A stretch of 64,000 nt of DNA from Mycosarcoma maydis (Eukaryota > Basidiomycota > Ustilaginomycetes > Ustilaginales), in NCBI RefSeq assembly GCF_000328475.2, contig NC_026480.1, forward strand, positions 1,488,001-1,552,000, written 5' to 3'. Made by a program: the position numbers and the translations under genes. Under the pieces are notes generated by a model, which worked only from the letters and a program-made list of their open reading frames with translations, made no database searches and was not told the origin of the DNA. Within the stretch, counting starts at the first letter, position 1, and each line of letters begins with the position of its first letter. Shown piece after piece: positions 1-9,878 of this stretch.

Positions 1-405
1 ATACTTGCTTGGTGCAGTGGTTTGGTATGTCTACAAGCGACCTGCGGATCAAGCGTGAGCTTCCGAGCTACGAGCTTTGTTTGTTCGCCGACCAAAGACT
101 GCCGAACAACGTCCCGAAATCACAGCCGAAATCACAGCCGAGAACAAACTCTTGACTGGCAGCGACAAAATAATATTCGTGAATGCAAAACGCAGTTGGA
201 GGCGGTGCGCTGTTGGACACTGGTTACTTTTGCGTCCCGATTTGTGACCGCTAGCTGAACAGGCGCGTGCCGAATGCACCACCGTCTGGCCATACTGTAC
301 GCGCATCGACGAGGTAGACGTGAGCGGTGGACATGTGCGCGCTCGCTCGACACGACCAACGAGCGGTACATGTGACAGGATGGTGGTGCCGGGATTGTGG
401 AACAG
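1..405. other. Left-edge spacer, no gene seen
   Basis: Short open frames on both strands have no recognisable domain and overlap one another. The right end is the promoter region of the membrane-protein gene that starts at 500. I see nothing else here. Confidence 0.5.
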
Positions 406-412
406 TATATAA
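406..412 (+). promoter_or_regulatory. TATA-box candidate for the 500-1396 gene
   Basis: TATATAA lies 88 nt upstream of the ATG at 500, a spacing that leaves room for a short 5' leader. It also argues for the ATG at 500, because the frame upstream of it opens only with a TTG codon. Confidence 0.45.
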
Positions 413-499
413 CGAAGCTCTTATCCGAGCGCAGATGCAAACTTGACGCTCATCACATCTCGACACGCTTACTACACCTTAAGCGTTGAACTCGCAGCC

Positions 500-1396
500 A
501 TGACCTGGCCAACGCAGATCATTATCGATTGCGTTTTTATTCCGCTCTACGCGACACTGCTCCTGCTCAATCTGCTTAGCGTGGTCAAACATGCACATGA
601 TCGAAGCGGAGGCTTGATCTCTCTGCTTCTGGTTACCGTGCTTCACCTCGTCGGCAATGTGATGCTTGTGGTCGCGTATACCAAGCACAATGCATCGGCG
701 ACGGTGGTGATCTGGGGGTCAATTTTGCAGTGGGTCGGATTGAGTCCCTTGATCTCGTCCGTGTTGGCGATCTGGTCGCATGCGCGGTCGACGCTGCACC
801 CACGCGACAAGTGGTCTACTCGCGTGGTTCGCATGATGAATCTGGTCAATATGGTAGCGTTGGTCTGTCTTATCACGGGCTACACCGGTACGGATTTCAC
901 AGACGACCACGGCGTACCGCTCAAAAAGCCGCACTTGGCTGTGCAGACCAAAGTGGGGGCGGTACTGTATATCCTTCTCTCTTTCGTGCTTGTCCTTCTA
1001 GTCGTGCTCGGCCTCCGCCACATACGACGTGGTCAGCAAAACGCTGCAATCCGACCAATTTTGCTGGCAGCATCCACCCTTATGCTGATCCGTTCCGCTT
1101 ACGCCGCCTACACCACCTTCTCAGCATCGCTCCTAGTACCCAGAAGCATCTGGACCAAACTCGTCCTGCAGTACATCACCGAGCTCGCTGCGTTGACCGC
1201 ATTGACCTGCTTGCCCTTCCTGATCAAAAAGACGACGCCAAACGCCATCCAAGTGTCAAGCTTCGACGTCGAGAGAGATGGCACGCCGCTCCCCGCCAAA
1301 CCCCTGCAAGCTTGGAGCCCTGCTCAAGTCGAATTCCAGCAATATCAGCCTTCTCAGATGCCCTCATCTCCTCCTCCTCCTCCTCCTCCGCATTGA
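500..1396 (+). CDS. Seven-helix fungal membrane protein (DUF7702-like)
   Basis: The product is a 298-residue integral membrane protein. About seven hydrophobic segments are visible, beginning right after the start (TQIIIDCVFIPLYATLLLLN) and ending near residue 240 (YITELAALTALTCLPFL). They are followed by a hydrophilic tail that ends in a run of eight prolines and a histidine. This layout resembles the fungal 'DUF7702' membrane proteins, whose function is not established; the assignment is from memory of the family pattern, not from a search. I chose the ATG at 500; the frame is open to 443, but only with a TTG. The polyproline tail could recruit an SH3 or profilin-type partner, which is inference. 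The gene is followed 155 nt later by the convergent alcohol dehydrogenase. Confidence 0.7.
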   Translation: MTWPTQIIIDCVFIPLYATLLLLNLLSVVKHAHDRSGGLISLLLVTVLHLVGNVMLVVAYTKHNASATVVIWGSILQWVGLSPLISSVLAIWSHARSTLHPRDKWSTRVVRMMNLVNMVALVCLITGYTGTDFTDDHGVPLKKPHLAVQTKVGAVLYILLSFVLVLLVVLGLRHIRRGQQNAAIRPILLAASTLMLIRSAYAAYTTFSASLLVPRSIWTKLVLQYITELAALTALTCLPFLIKKTTPNAIQVSSFDVERDGTPLPAKPLQAWSPAQVEFQQYQPSQMPSSPPPPPPPH

Positions 1397-1551
1397 GATC
1401 CACCTTTCTGACATCTCGTCAAATCGAAAAATGTATTCATCTTCACGAACCAGCACAAGCAAGAAAGAAATTCAAAGACGAGTTGATCTTCACGTTTGGT
1501 GTGTGGAAGCATACTAAGGACCTAAGCTGAACCAAGGCTGGTGGGAACTGA

Positions 1552-2664
1552 TTACTGGTCGATGTCGAGCACGATACGGCCAGCGATCTTACCGCTCTGC
1601 ATGTCATCGTAGACTTGTGGGAGCTGCGAGAGACCGAGCGTCCTGAAGTGAGTCCTGACCTTGCCGGCAGCTGCGATGTCGAGCGCCTCCTGGGCGTCCT
1701 GTCGGTTACCGACGTAGGAGCCGACGATACGAACCGAGCGGAAGACGGTGAAGAAGACGTTGGCCTTGATGTCGGCCTGGCCGGGCAAGCCGACGGCTAC
1801 CAGGACACCACGCGGGCGAATGTAGTCGAGCGCCTGTTCGTAAGCGGCAGCACCAGAGGCAGCAACCACAGCCGCCTGAGGACCGAATCCGTCAGGCGTG
1901 GCCGCCTTGATATCGTCAACAAGGTTTTTGGACGTCTTAAAGTCGATGAAACGTTCAGCGCCCAGCGATTCGCAGAGCTGCTTCTTGTCCGCACCCGTGT
2001 CAATGGCGATGACACGGTAGCCGGCAGCGACGGCGTACTGGATGGCCAAGTGTCCCAGTCCACCACCAGCACCGGGAATGGCGACCCACTGACCAGGATT
2101 CAGCTGAGCTTCCTTGAGAGCCTTGTACACTGTGACACCAGCACAAAGAATAGGAGCGGCCTGGTCGAGAGGAAGATCGTCCGGGATGATCGAAAGGTGG
2201 TTGGCATACGAAACGGCGTACTTTTGGAAGGAACCGTCGACGCTGAAACCAGAGCACTGCGCGTGTGGGCAGTTGGGTTCGGCACCCGTCCTGCAGAAGG
2301 AGCAGTTGAGGCACGAAGTGGCGATCCACTTGATACCTACACGGTCACCGACCTTGACGTACTGGTCAGCACCTTCACCGAGGGCGACGACGACACCGGC
2401 ACCTTCATGTCCACCGACGAGCGGAAGTTTGTTGTCCAAAGGCCAGTCACCGAGCATGGCATGCAGGTCGGTGTGGCAGACACCAGAGTAGATGACGCGG
2501 ACGAGCGCCTCGCCTCGCTTGAGCTCTTTCTGGATGGGTGCTTCCTTGACCGAGACGGGACCACCCTGCTTGTCAAAGATGGCGACGCGGTTCTGGCCTG
2601 AGACCTGGAGCTGTTGCTCACGAGGGTCGGCGTGCGATCGGGACGAGGTAGCAGCGGGAGCCAT
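1552..2664 (-). CDS. Zinc-dependent alcohol dehydrogenase
   Basis: A 370-residue medium-chain dehydrogenase of the yeast ADH type that interconverts primary alcohols such as ethanol and aldehydes with NAD(H). The catalytic zinc ligands C63, H86 (GHEGAG) and C173 and the four structural-zinc cysteines C118, C121, C124 and C132 are all present. The Rossmann glycine motif GAGGGLG (about 197-203) is followed by an acidic residue (D221) at the end of the second strand, which favours NAD over NADP. About 20 extra residues precede the usual start; this tail is rich in Ser, Gln and Arg and is not an obvious mitochondrial leader, so a cytosolic enzyme is likely. The gene is intron-free, and its start is an ATG at 2662-2664. 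Whether it is the fermentative or the oxidising isoform cannot be read from the sequence. Confidence 0.93.
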   Translation of the reverse strand: MAPAATSSRSHADPREQQLQVSGQNRVAIFDKQGGPVSVKEAPIQKELKRGEALVRVIYSGVCHTDLHAMLGDWPLDNKLPLVGGHEGAGVVVALGEGADQYVKVGDRVGIKWIATSCLNCSFCRTGAEPNCPHAQCSGFSVDGSFQKYAVSYANHLSIIPDDLPLDQAAPILCAGVTVYKALKEAQLNPGQWVAIPGAGGGLGHLAIQYAVAAGYRVIAIDTGADKKQLCESLGAERFIDFKTSKNLVDDIKAATPDGFGPQAAVVAASGAAAYEQALDYIRPRGVLVAVGLPGQADIKANVFFTVFRSVRIVGSYVGNRQDAQEALDIAAAGKVRTHFRTLGLSQLPQVYDDMQSGKIAGRIVLDIDQ

Positions 2665-4545
2665 TGTTGGTTTTGATTGTTGTCCAAGGTAGATTGTTTA
2701 CTCGAGAAGCGAAGTAATGCTGTTGTTGAGAGCTGTGTAGCTGCTGAGAAGAGAGAGCTGAGGGATGATGTGTGGGGAATAAAGTTCAAGGATGGCGTCA
2801 AACGTCGGCTCTTTTATGCTTTCGCAGTGGGTCAGACCGATGGCTACGAACAAAGTCCAGTTGTGTTCCGCCAGGTGTCTGAGACAACCAGGATGCGAAG
2901 GCGGCGGTGATCTGTGCAGTTGCGTGACGTTGCGGGAGTTGTGTCTGTTACGCTACTCCAGGGAAAACTCGAGAGTTGCCTCGCTCGATGTCGGCTGCCT
3001 AGAAGATGTGATGTCGCGCGAGCAGCTTTAGCAGCTTTCTGCAAGCATGCAAGCTTTGCAGTGTGTGCTCTCAAAGGCTGGGCAAATTCATTGTAGCGGC
3101 AGAGTAAGGAACGCAAACCGGTGCTCTCCCGCTTGCTGTGCACAGGTAACTTTCGTCGACTGACTCTAACCTCGGAGCTGCGACATTCCACGCTCGATTG
3201 CGGGGAAGGGTCCTTGGCGTGCGGGGACTTGCCATACAAGATTCACAATTCGTGATTGGACACAATAGAATTCACGATGGCTTACCTGGTCACCTCACAT
3301 CACATTCTTGACACTTGGGCGGAAGCTTGCGTTGCCAGTCCGTGCGCACGAGAACACATCAAGGATGGCCAACCGTGAATATCGAAGGCGGCACACGACA
3401 CCAATGCGCGGTCGGAAGCCACAACCGAAAGGGGGGACAGTGACCCACATCCGAGCGGCAGCTTTGGCACTCAGATGGTCAGCCGCTCCATTCACGACTG
3501 TGCATGTTATGAGTCGTAAGTGCTCAATAAGTCTTAATGATGAGTGGCGAGCTGCTCGCGCGTTGTCAAGCAGAGTCGTGAGTAAGCGAGTGCGCCAGCC
3601 TCCCGCAACTTTTTTTGTTTTTCTATGGCGGCGTCTAAGCACGCAGCATTTGGTCATTCGCATCCACCGTTTTAGAGCTTTGGAGCTTTGCTATTCTTGT
3701 CTGATGACATTCGTGATTCACAATTAAGAATGAATCATGGACGAATGATTGTCGCCGCTATCTGCCGCAACTCTGATCGCATGTGGTCTGCTTGGACAAG
3801 CGTGAAGGCCTCGTACGAATCATGACTCTATCCATGCCCAAGGCAAACGAACCCGAACAGATGAACAAGCGCGAACAGAGAGATTCACATTCGTGATTCA
3901 CGATTTCGAAGCCCACATTCGTGATTCATGATTCGTGATTCACGATTGTGATTCGTGATGGTCCCGTCGCCCACTCTCATCACACTGTACAGAGTAGATT
4001 CACGATTCACGATTTTCGCGCTTGCAACAGAACACATGACCTTTACGCACTCGCGACTTTTGCACAACTTGCCCCGACTTCTGTCTGCATTATTCGCACG
4101 GTCGTGAGTTTGATTCTGATTGAACAACATCACGCATATACATGACCAGCGACACGATGGGCCTAACAAGGCAAGGTCAAGCGCCTCGCACACCGCGCAC
4201 GTCCCGCAAATCACGATTAGTCACGAGTTACGAAATGCTTCTCACTCCAGACGTGAGAGTTAGCTGTGTCTTTTTCGAGCGCTTTTTGAGCCTCGGTTTA
4301 GGAGTCATTTTGAATTTCGTTTGACAACATGTGCCATCCATGACAACACACCGCACCGTCACGAGTGTCGCTCTTTAACTGCCTGTTCATATTTGATTGT
4401 AGCAAATGGTTGACAAGAAATAAAGCATCTAGCTCAATGCCGTGTGACAATGCTCATCATGCCACGCATCAGTATCGAACAAAAATCAAGCGCATGTCTA
4501 TCATGTGCGCAAGCCGTTACAGTGGATCATCAAGGTCGTCGACGT
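2665..4545. other. 1.9-kb intergenic region with scattered CACGAAT-type heptamers
   Basis: No convincing gene. Open frames up to 139 residues (for example 3308-3727 +) are low in hydrophobic patterning and carry no known motif. Between about 3890 and 4015 there is a loose cluster of ATTCGTG and ATTCACG units in both orientations. The left end is the dehydrogenase promoter. Confidence 0.5.
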
Positions 4546-5524
4546 TCAACAGTGGAAGTCGGAGGAAGCTTTTAAGCTGCGTTGATTCGTTTGGTGACTG
4601 GGCATCGAGAACGGAGCAGTTTGAAATGTCAGCAAATCATCACTCGGATGAGACGAGAGAGTTGTGCCAAGAGGCGCGTACTCACGCAGAGGTGATGGCA
4701 ATGGTTCCGGAAGCAATCGCTTCGGTGGCGCCGATCATCTTGTTGTAGTCTTCGATCGTGTTGAGAGTAGCATCGCTTAGCCGTGCTCTCCTGTCCAACC
4801 GGGACAATGCACGCGAAGGTGGATATGCGTATGCTGTGCTTGCCCGAACCGCTCCTAAGCCTATTACTGGTGCTTCTGACTGTGATGCTTCAACGTTGAC
4901 CGAAGAGTGTCTACTTGGCTCTGATGCGCTCGGCACGGGAGACGATGAAGCAATCGACATCGGGCCACTTGACTGGCTGTCGTTGTTCATCGATTTGGGT
5001 CCTGTGGCGTCTGCAGAGCGTCGCTTTTCCGAGCATATCGCCTCTCTCACCCGCTCATCTTTGGCCGCCTTTGTCGCAGCATCCCTGTTCTTGGAGCGAT
5101 AATTCAATGTCTGGTACCCGATCGCCACTGCACCCAAGCTCACCGCTGCAGTGGTACCATATGCTCCCGCCACCGACTTACGTTTCAGTCCAGTTCCCAG
5201 AAAGTCGTCCGTCCCTAACTTGAGCGTTTCGGGTGCTTTCGCTACCACTTGCACCACATGCGTGGCCGAAAGAGGGTGCGTAGATCGATCGCTGGCAGAC
5301 TGCAGGAGCCGCTCAGCAGATTCCACCCCGTTGTTGTTCAAGAGGGTAGCGATACAAGGCGACATAGCTGCCAGCAGCCACGTCAGTACTTGGACGAGGT
5401 TAATGCACCAATCAACGCTCTTGGTTCGCATGCTGTCCCGATCGCGCCCTGATGGATCTGTCTCCTTTTCGTACAGCTGGCTTGTTGGATCCCCGCTGAT
5501 GTCGAGAAAGGATGCTTTATCGAG
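4546..5524 (-). CDS. Unrecognised protein, spliced; 5' exon unresolved
   Basis: I do not recognise this gene. The main open frame runs from 5524 down to a TGA at 4682-4684. Inside it are a hydrophobic patch (VLTWLLAAMSPCIATLL), a Gly/Ala-rich possible membrane segment (GAYGTTAAVSLGAVAIGYQ), a Ser-rich linker and a conserved-looking end (IEDYNKMIGATEAIASGTIA). Two splice signals suggest the frame is only part of the gene. A GTGAGT donor at 4685 overlaps the stop codon; with the branch sequence GCTGAC and the acceptor CAG at 4598 it removes 88 nt and adds a 16-residue tail ending at 4546. At the other end a CTAG acceptor abuts 5524 in frame, so an upstream exon may exist; otherwise translation starts at the ATG at 5431 (249 residues unspliced). 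The upstream exon could not be located. Confidence 0.5.
4598..4685 (-). other. Probable 88-nt intron overlapping the stop codon
   Basis: Donor GTGAGT, branch-like GCTGAC about 30 nt before the acceptor, acceptor CCCAG. Splicing joins phase 2 to phase 1 correctly and replaces the TGA at 4682 by a short C-terminal extension. Confidence 0.5.
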
Positions 5525-7016
5525 CTAGGAAGAGCGACTCGAAACAGAGACACGGCTGGTTGCGGGCTCAACGTAGGCCGCACTCTGTCGCAGAACCAAC
5601 GCTGGCTGGTGAATGAGGAGTAGGAGGTTGTACCAAGATGGTTGGTGAAGGGCGTTACAACCAAGCACGACCGACAGCTTGCACTTTTCTCGCAGAGGTT
5701 GGCAAGGCTATGTCTAGCAAGACCATGCACTCCCCTGCTTCCGGCGGTTCTCGCTTATGAAGAAATGAGCACTTGCTGTCACCCTGCTAGTTGCAACGAG
5801 CAACCAGGTAATTTTCGCCAAGCTTGATGAGCCAATGTCGCACTAATTCAACAACCGACCAGCTCCCGGCGGTCCCCTCCTTGCTAGGTAGCAACCAACG
5901 CTCTAACTTCTTGTCCCTGTCCTTGGTGTTGACTTTGTTGGACCGAGCCTCTGGAGGGATTTTACGAGCTGCGTACAGTCGTAAGAGGATGCGTACTTGT
6001 GCGCAAGTTGCTTTCAACGTGAAATGATGCAAGGCGTTGTGTTCCCACTGAGAAGACTTGATCGATCGATGACGAGTAACGATGGCGATGGTGGAGAGCT
6101 CGGAGCCGGTGCGTTATCCTGCAAGTAGTGTACGTGTCGAGGATCGTAGCGTCGTGCAGGGACTTGCAGCAGGAAAACGTAACGTGTAGATGCAAGAATC
6201 AAGGTTGCCAAGCATCAAGGTTGGAATTCCAGATGCTCCGTCGTCGATACGATACAGTTCAGAGGCAGTGATATAGTACACGAGATCGAGAAGGTTGTGT
6301 TAGAATGCATTCACCGAAGATGGCGTAGATGCTCTTTTGACCACTTGCCTGTTTTGGCACTGCACAAGATCAACAGTCCTCGTCTTAGTCTCTGCTCTTT
6401 CTTTCTTCCGTGCTCTGATCAAAGTCGCTCTGTAAAGACGGACGACCGCGTTCCTGCATAAGCCTGAGTTGATGCACGTTTCTTAATCTCACAGCCGTGT
6501 TGAATGCATCTGAGCGAGCACGTTCTTGCAGGAGACTTTGCACTCTGTCTTGAAGCGCTCTGCGTGCGGACCGGTCGTCTGTCTGCAAAGTTGTCAAGAA
6601 CGAGCGCACGTGCTCGACTGAGGCGCTCGATGACAGATGAAGTCAACGCCTGTGGGTGCATTGTGCAAAACTAATATCAAGGTAGCACGTCGCGGCAAGC
6701 CAACCTTGAAGAACGCTTGGCGCGTCAGACTCAATGGACGCGGCACACGCCAGACTGTCGAGCGGCATCGAGCAACAGTGCAAGAAGGATGATAGCTGAG
6801 CATCGAGAAAACTAGGCGAGAAGGCAAGGCAGATATGTATACAGGACGGAAGAGCAGCATGGCAGAAGGAGCAAGTAGCGAGGTGACGTTACGATTGAGC
6901 CATATGAAATAATATTTGGGCACATGCGCTTCTTGGGCTTCCAGTCGGTGAATCACGCCTTGGGGTGCGGATGCGCGGATCAGGCGAATCCAACCTAGGT
7001 GCGTGATAGGGGCAGC
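5525..7016. other. 1.5-kb spacer with one possible small exon
   Basis: Apart from the weak coding candidate at 6385-6615, I see no gene. Overlapping frames on both strands between 5640 and 6210 are short and featureless. Confidence 0.4.
6385..6615 (-). CDS. Possible terminal exon of a small helical protein
   Basis: The frame ending in TAA at 6385 encodes a charged, heptad-like helical stretch rich in Arg, Gln and Leu (for example DRVQSLLQERARSDAFNTAV) and has no ATG at its 5' end. A CAG at about 6624, preceded by a TTGAC branch-like sequence, could be a 3' splice site. The overlapping frame just upstream (6594-6956) holds an Arg/Ser-rich, hydrophobic segment that could be a mitochondrial leader, but I found no canonical donor that joins the two in frame. 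It may be a small mitochondrial protein gene, or chance. Confidence 0.25.
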   Translation of the reverse strand, partial: EHVRSFLTTLQTDDRSARRALQDRVQSLLQERARSDAFNTAVRLRNVHQLRLMQERGRPSLQSDFDQSTEERKSRD

Positions 7017-8366
7017 TCAAAGGTCGGCGGGTAGGTAATCGGAGAACTGCTTGCTCTTGACCTTGTTCAAATCTTCCTCGGTGATGCTCTTTACCTGGTC
7101 GCCAGCATTGTAGCCGAAGCGCTTGGCAGAGTTGGTGACGCCCGCCTTGTAGAAAGATGGACGACGGAGGATGGTGACAACACAGCTACCGCCGAGGCCG
7201 ATGTTGTGCGTGAGCGCATGCTGGACGTTCTTGACCTGGAGCGCACCGGCGTCGCCACGGAGCTGGTCGACCATGTACTTGATCATGCCGAGACCGGTAG
7301 CACCGAGAGGGTGACCCTTGGACTCGAGACCACCCGAGGGGTTGACGACCCAACCCTTTCCGGAGTCGTTGTACGTGTTGAGCTTCTGCTCGACAAGCTT
7401 GTGCGCATCGCCTTCAGCGCACAGTCCGAGGGCAGGGTAGGTGACAAGCTCATTGGGAGCAAAACAGTCGTGCAACTCGAGAACCTGGATATCTTTGGGA
7501 CCGATGCCGGCCTGTTTGTAAGCGATCGCTGCGGCACGACGCGACATATCAGCACCAGAAAGCTCGATACGCGAACGGTCCTCGTACAGACGGATCGAGT
7601 CGGTGGCGACGCCCAAACCGGCGAGCTCGATGGCACGGTCCTCGAGACCGTGCTTCTTGACAAACGCTTCGGATGCGACCACTGCAGCAGCACCACCATC
7701 CGAGGTGGGCGAGCACATGGGCAGCGTCACTTCACGGGTGATCTTTCGTGCGTTCTTGACCTGTTCGGCGGTTGGGGTGGCGCGGAACTGTGCGTAAGGG
7801 TTCTTGGCCGAATGACGGTGGTTCTTGGCGGCGATCTCGGCGATGTGGTCCCAGGTAGCACCGTACTTTTCGCAGTACTCGAGACCAGCTGCACCAAAGA
7901 TACGAGCAGCAAACGGACCAAAGTCTTCGGTCTCGTACTCCTTGTCGCCTTCGATCTCAAAGAGCTGCGACATGGTGCCCTCCATGGGAGCAGCACGGTC
8001 GGTGAAAGCCGAGCTGAGCGAGCCGGGAGCCATCTTTTCGAAACCGACGGCGAGCGCACACTCGGCCTGGCCGGCGAGAACCGCATTGGCAGCGAGGCTG
8101 AAGGCGCTAGAACCGGTGGAGCAGTTGTTGTTGACATTGACGATCGGAATGCCAGTCATACCGAGCTGGTAAAGAACACGCTGACCGCAAGTCGAGTCAC
8201 CATAAACGTAGCCAGCAGCGGCGTATTCGACAGCATCGTAGGTCAAACCTGCATCGATGAGCGCCTTGACGGCACCTTCGAGACCAAGCACGGGGTAATC
8301 ACGGTCGGCGGGCTTGGTGAAGGCGGTCATGCCGACACCGACGATGTAAGCTTTGCGTGCGGCCAT
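7017..8366 (-). CDS. SCP-x-type thiolase (sterol carrier protein 2 thiolase family)
   Basis: A 449-residue thiolase-superfamily enzyme closest in pattern to the thiolase half of animal SCP-x, which cleaves 3-oxoacyl-CoA in peroxisomal beta-oxidation. The N-terminal strand KAYIVGVGMT, the nucleophile C82 in NNNCSTGSSA, the HDCFAPNE motif and the C-terminal GHPLGATG and GLGGSC loops are all present. The SCP2 lipid-transfer domain that follows in SCP-x is absent, as in many fungi. The C-terminus (PADL) is not a standard PTS1, so peroxisomal location cannot be claimed from the sequence. The start is the ATG at 8364-8366; the frame extends further only with a GTG. A TATA-like element lies about 113 nt upstream. 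Confidence 0.9.
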   Translation of the reverse strand: MAARKAYIVGVGMTAFTKPADRDYPVLGLEGAVKALIDAGLTYDAVEYAAAGYVYGDSTCGQRVLYQLGMTGIPIVNVNNNCSTGSSAFSLAANAVLAGQAECALAVGFEKMAPGSLSSAFTDRAAPMEGTMSQLFEIEGDKEYETEDFGPFAARIFGAAGLEYCEKYGATWDHIAEIAAKNHRHSAKNPYAQFRATPTAEQVKNARKITREVTLPMCSPTSDGGAAAVVASEAFVKKHGLEDRAIELAGLGVATDSIRLYEDRSRIELSGADMSRRAAAIAYKQAGIGPKDIQVLELHDCFAPNELVTYPALGLCAEGDAHKLVEQKLNTYNDSGKGWVVNPSGGLESKGHPLGATGLGMIKYMVDQLRGDAGALQVKNVQHALTHNIGLGGSCVVTILRRPSFYKAGVTNSAKRFGYNAGDQVKSITEEDLNKVKSKQFSDYLPADL

Positions 8367-9440
8367 TTTTGAAAGGACTGTGGGGGACGAGCGTGTTGTA
8401 GAAGGGGAATCAAAATGTGTCACGGGAAGAAGAGGATGGACAAAGTGCTTCTTGTGGAAGAAATCGACATGGATCAGATATATTTAACCTGAACGCTCGT
8501 ACGGTCTTCTCCCTTGGTATGGCGAGTGAGTACAGACGAGCGAGGTTGAGAACGGCAAAGCCGGCTTGCTTGAAGGCCGGTCTGATGCAGCGTGTAAGCC
8601 AAGCTGAGATTCGTGATTCACACACACTCTGGGCGGTCTCGCTGGGGCAGTACGCAGGCAGTCACACACTACGCAGGACCACGAGATGCAATCCAAGCCT
8701 GACAGCCAAGTAAGGAGCATCAGGGTTCAGCTCTTGCCACAGTGGAGCATGCAAAGAAGATGGGACAGAGCAAGCGAGGTTGTACAGCCGTAACTGTTAT
8801 CAAAATGTTTTTCAAAAGCCATTCACGATTTGTGATGTTCAAGTTCAAAATCGGCTGAATACAAGTCACGAGTCGATCTGCTTCGTATTTACCCCAGACT
8901 GGGTTGGTGGACAGTCACGAGCATTCAGACTCAACCAACAAGCGACGTATTTACATATTCACGATTATACTCCACTCAAGACTCACAGACTGTATTCATG
9001 CTTAGCCGGACACTGAAGCGTAAAGCACCCTCTCAACCCCCAAAAAATGTGGGGAAACAGCACAGCGCAACGCACTCCTCACTCACGCACAGTGTGAGTT
9101 CTGGCGCGCTTGAAAGCCCTTCGTTTTTTTGTGCATGTCGCACAAACGGCAAATCCTGAACTCACAACTCGATTATGCTTCTATTGTCTCGGGCCGACGG
9201 TGGCCTAGTCTTGAGTTACAGAATCTCGTCGCCATCCAAGCTTGGACATCTGTCCACCTGTCTGAATGCGCACATCTTGTACAGCCAACTCTCTACTGCG
9301 ACTTGATGTGGCGCTCACCGCAACTCGGCTTCAATGAGAGCGTGTGCTGTAAGAGGGAGGCAAGTTTATGCTCGTGGCTGCTCACGGCTGTACAGCCATG
9401 CTTTTTCACGCTAGAACTCACGACTCCCAAAGCAACGAAG
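8367..9440. other. Intergenic region upstream of the thiolase
   Basis: It holds the thiolase promoter and short meaningless frames; single CACGA-type motifs are scattered through it. No gene is supported. Confidence 0.5.
8479..8486 (-). promoter_or_regulatory. TATA-like element for the thiolase gene
   Basis: Read on the minus strand it is TAAATATA, about 113 nt before the ATG. Confidence 0.35.
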
Positions 9441-9552
9441 CGTGAATCGTGAATCGTGAATCGTGAATCGTGAATCGTGAATCGTGAATCGTGAATCGTG
9501 AATCGTGAATCGTGAATCGTGAATCGTGAATCGTGAATCGTGAATCGTGAAT
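9441..9552. repeat. Perfect (CGTGAAT)16 tandem array
   Basis: Sixteen uninterrupted copies of the 7-nt unit fill exactly 112 nt, followed by a degenerate copy (CTTGATG) and two further copies near 9585. It is the longest of many heptamer arrays in this window's spacers. Confidence 0.98.
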
Positions 9553-9878
9553 CTTGATGCTTCGTGCGTCCTCAGTTAACCCTCGTGAATCGTGAATCTT
9601 GAATTACGAATCACGCATCGCGAATGTTTTCCATGCGTCAGCGTCGAACAAACTAGGCTTTAACAATCACCTCTTTCGTCCACGGCCCTGGTTCACGGTT
9701 CATAATTCCTGGTAACTCACGACTCCGTGACTTACCACAGCGTGAGTGTGAGTCACGAGTGGTGCCTTCAGATACGAACGACAAGAACAATCGCGAATGA
9801 CGAATCGTCGTTGTATTTCACGATGGGAAGAAGTGATATGCTGGCGAGCAGAGTCATCATCAACGACGTCGCAGCGGT

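Noticed and set aside
730..1530. 266-codon frame overlapping the seven-helix protein
   Set aside because: Same strand, other frame; no ordered pattern, while the overlapping frame has clear membrane helices.
1615..2601. 328-codon plus-strand open frame
   Set aside because: Exact antisense of the alcohol dehydrogenase; it is open because the sense gene favours codons ending in C or G. No domain.
7206..8372. 388-codon plus-strand open frame
   Set aside because: Antisense shadow of the thiolase.
9441..9552. CRISPR array
   Set aside because: Units are contiguous with no spacers; it is a simple heptamer array in a eukaryotic spacer.
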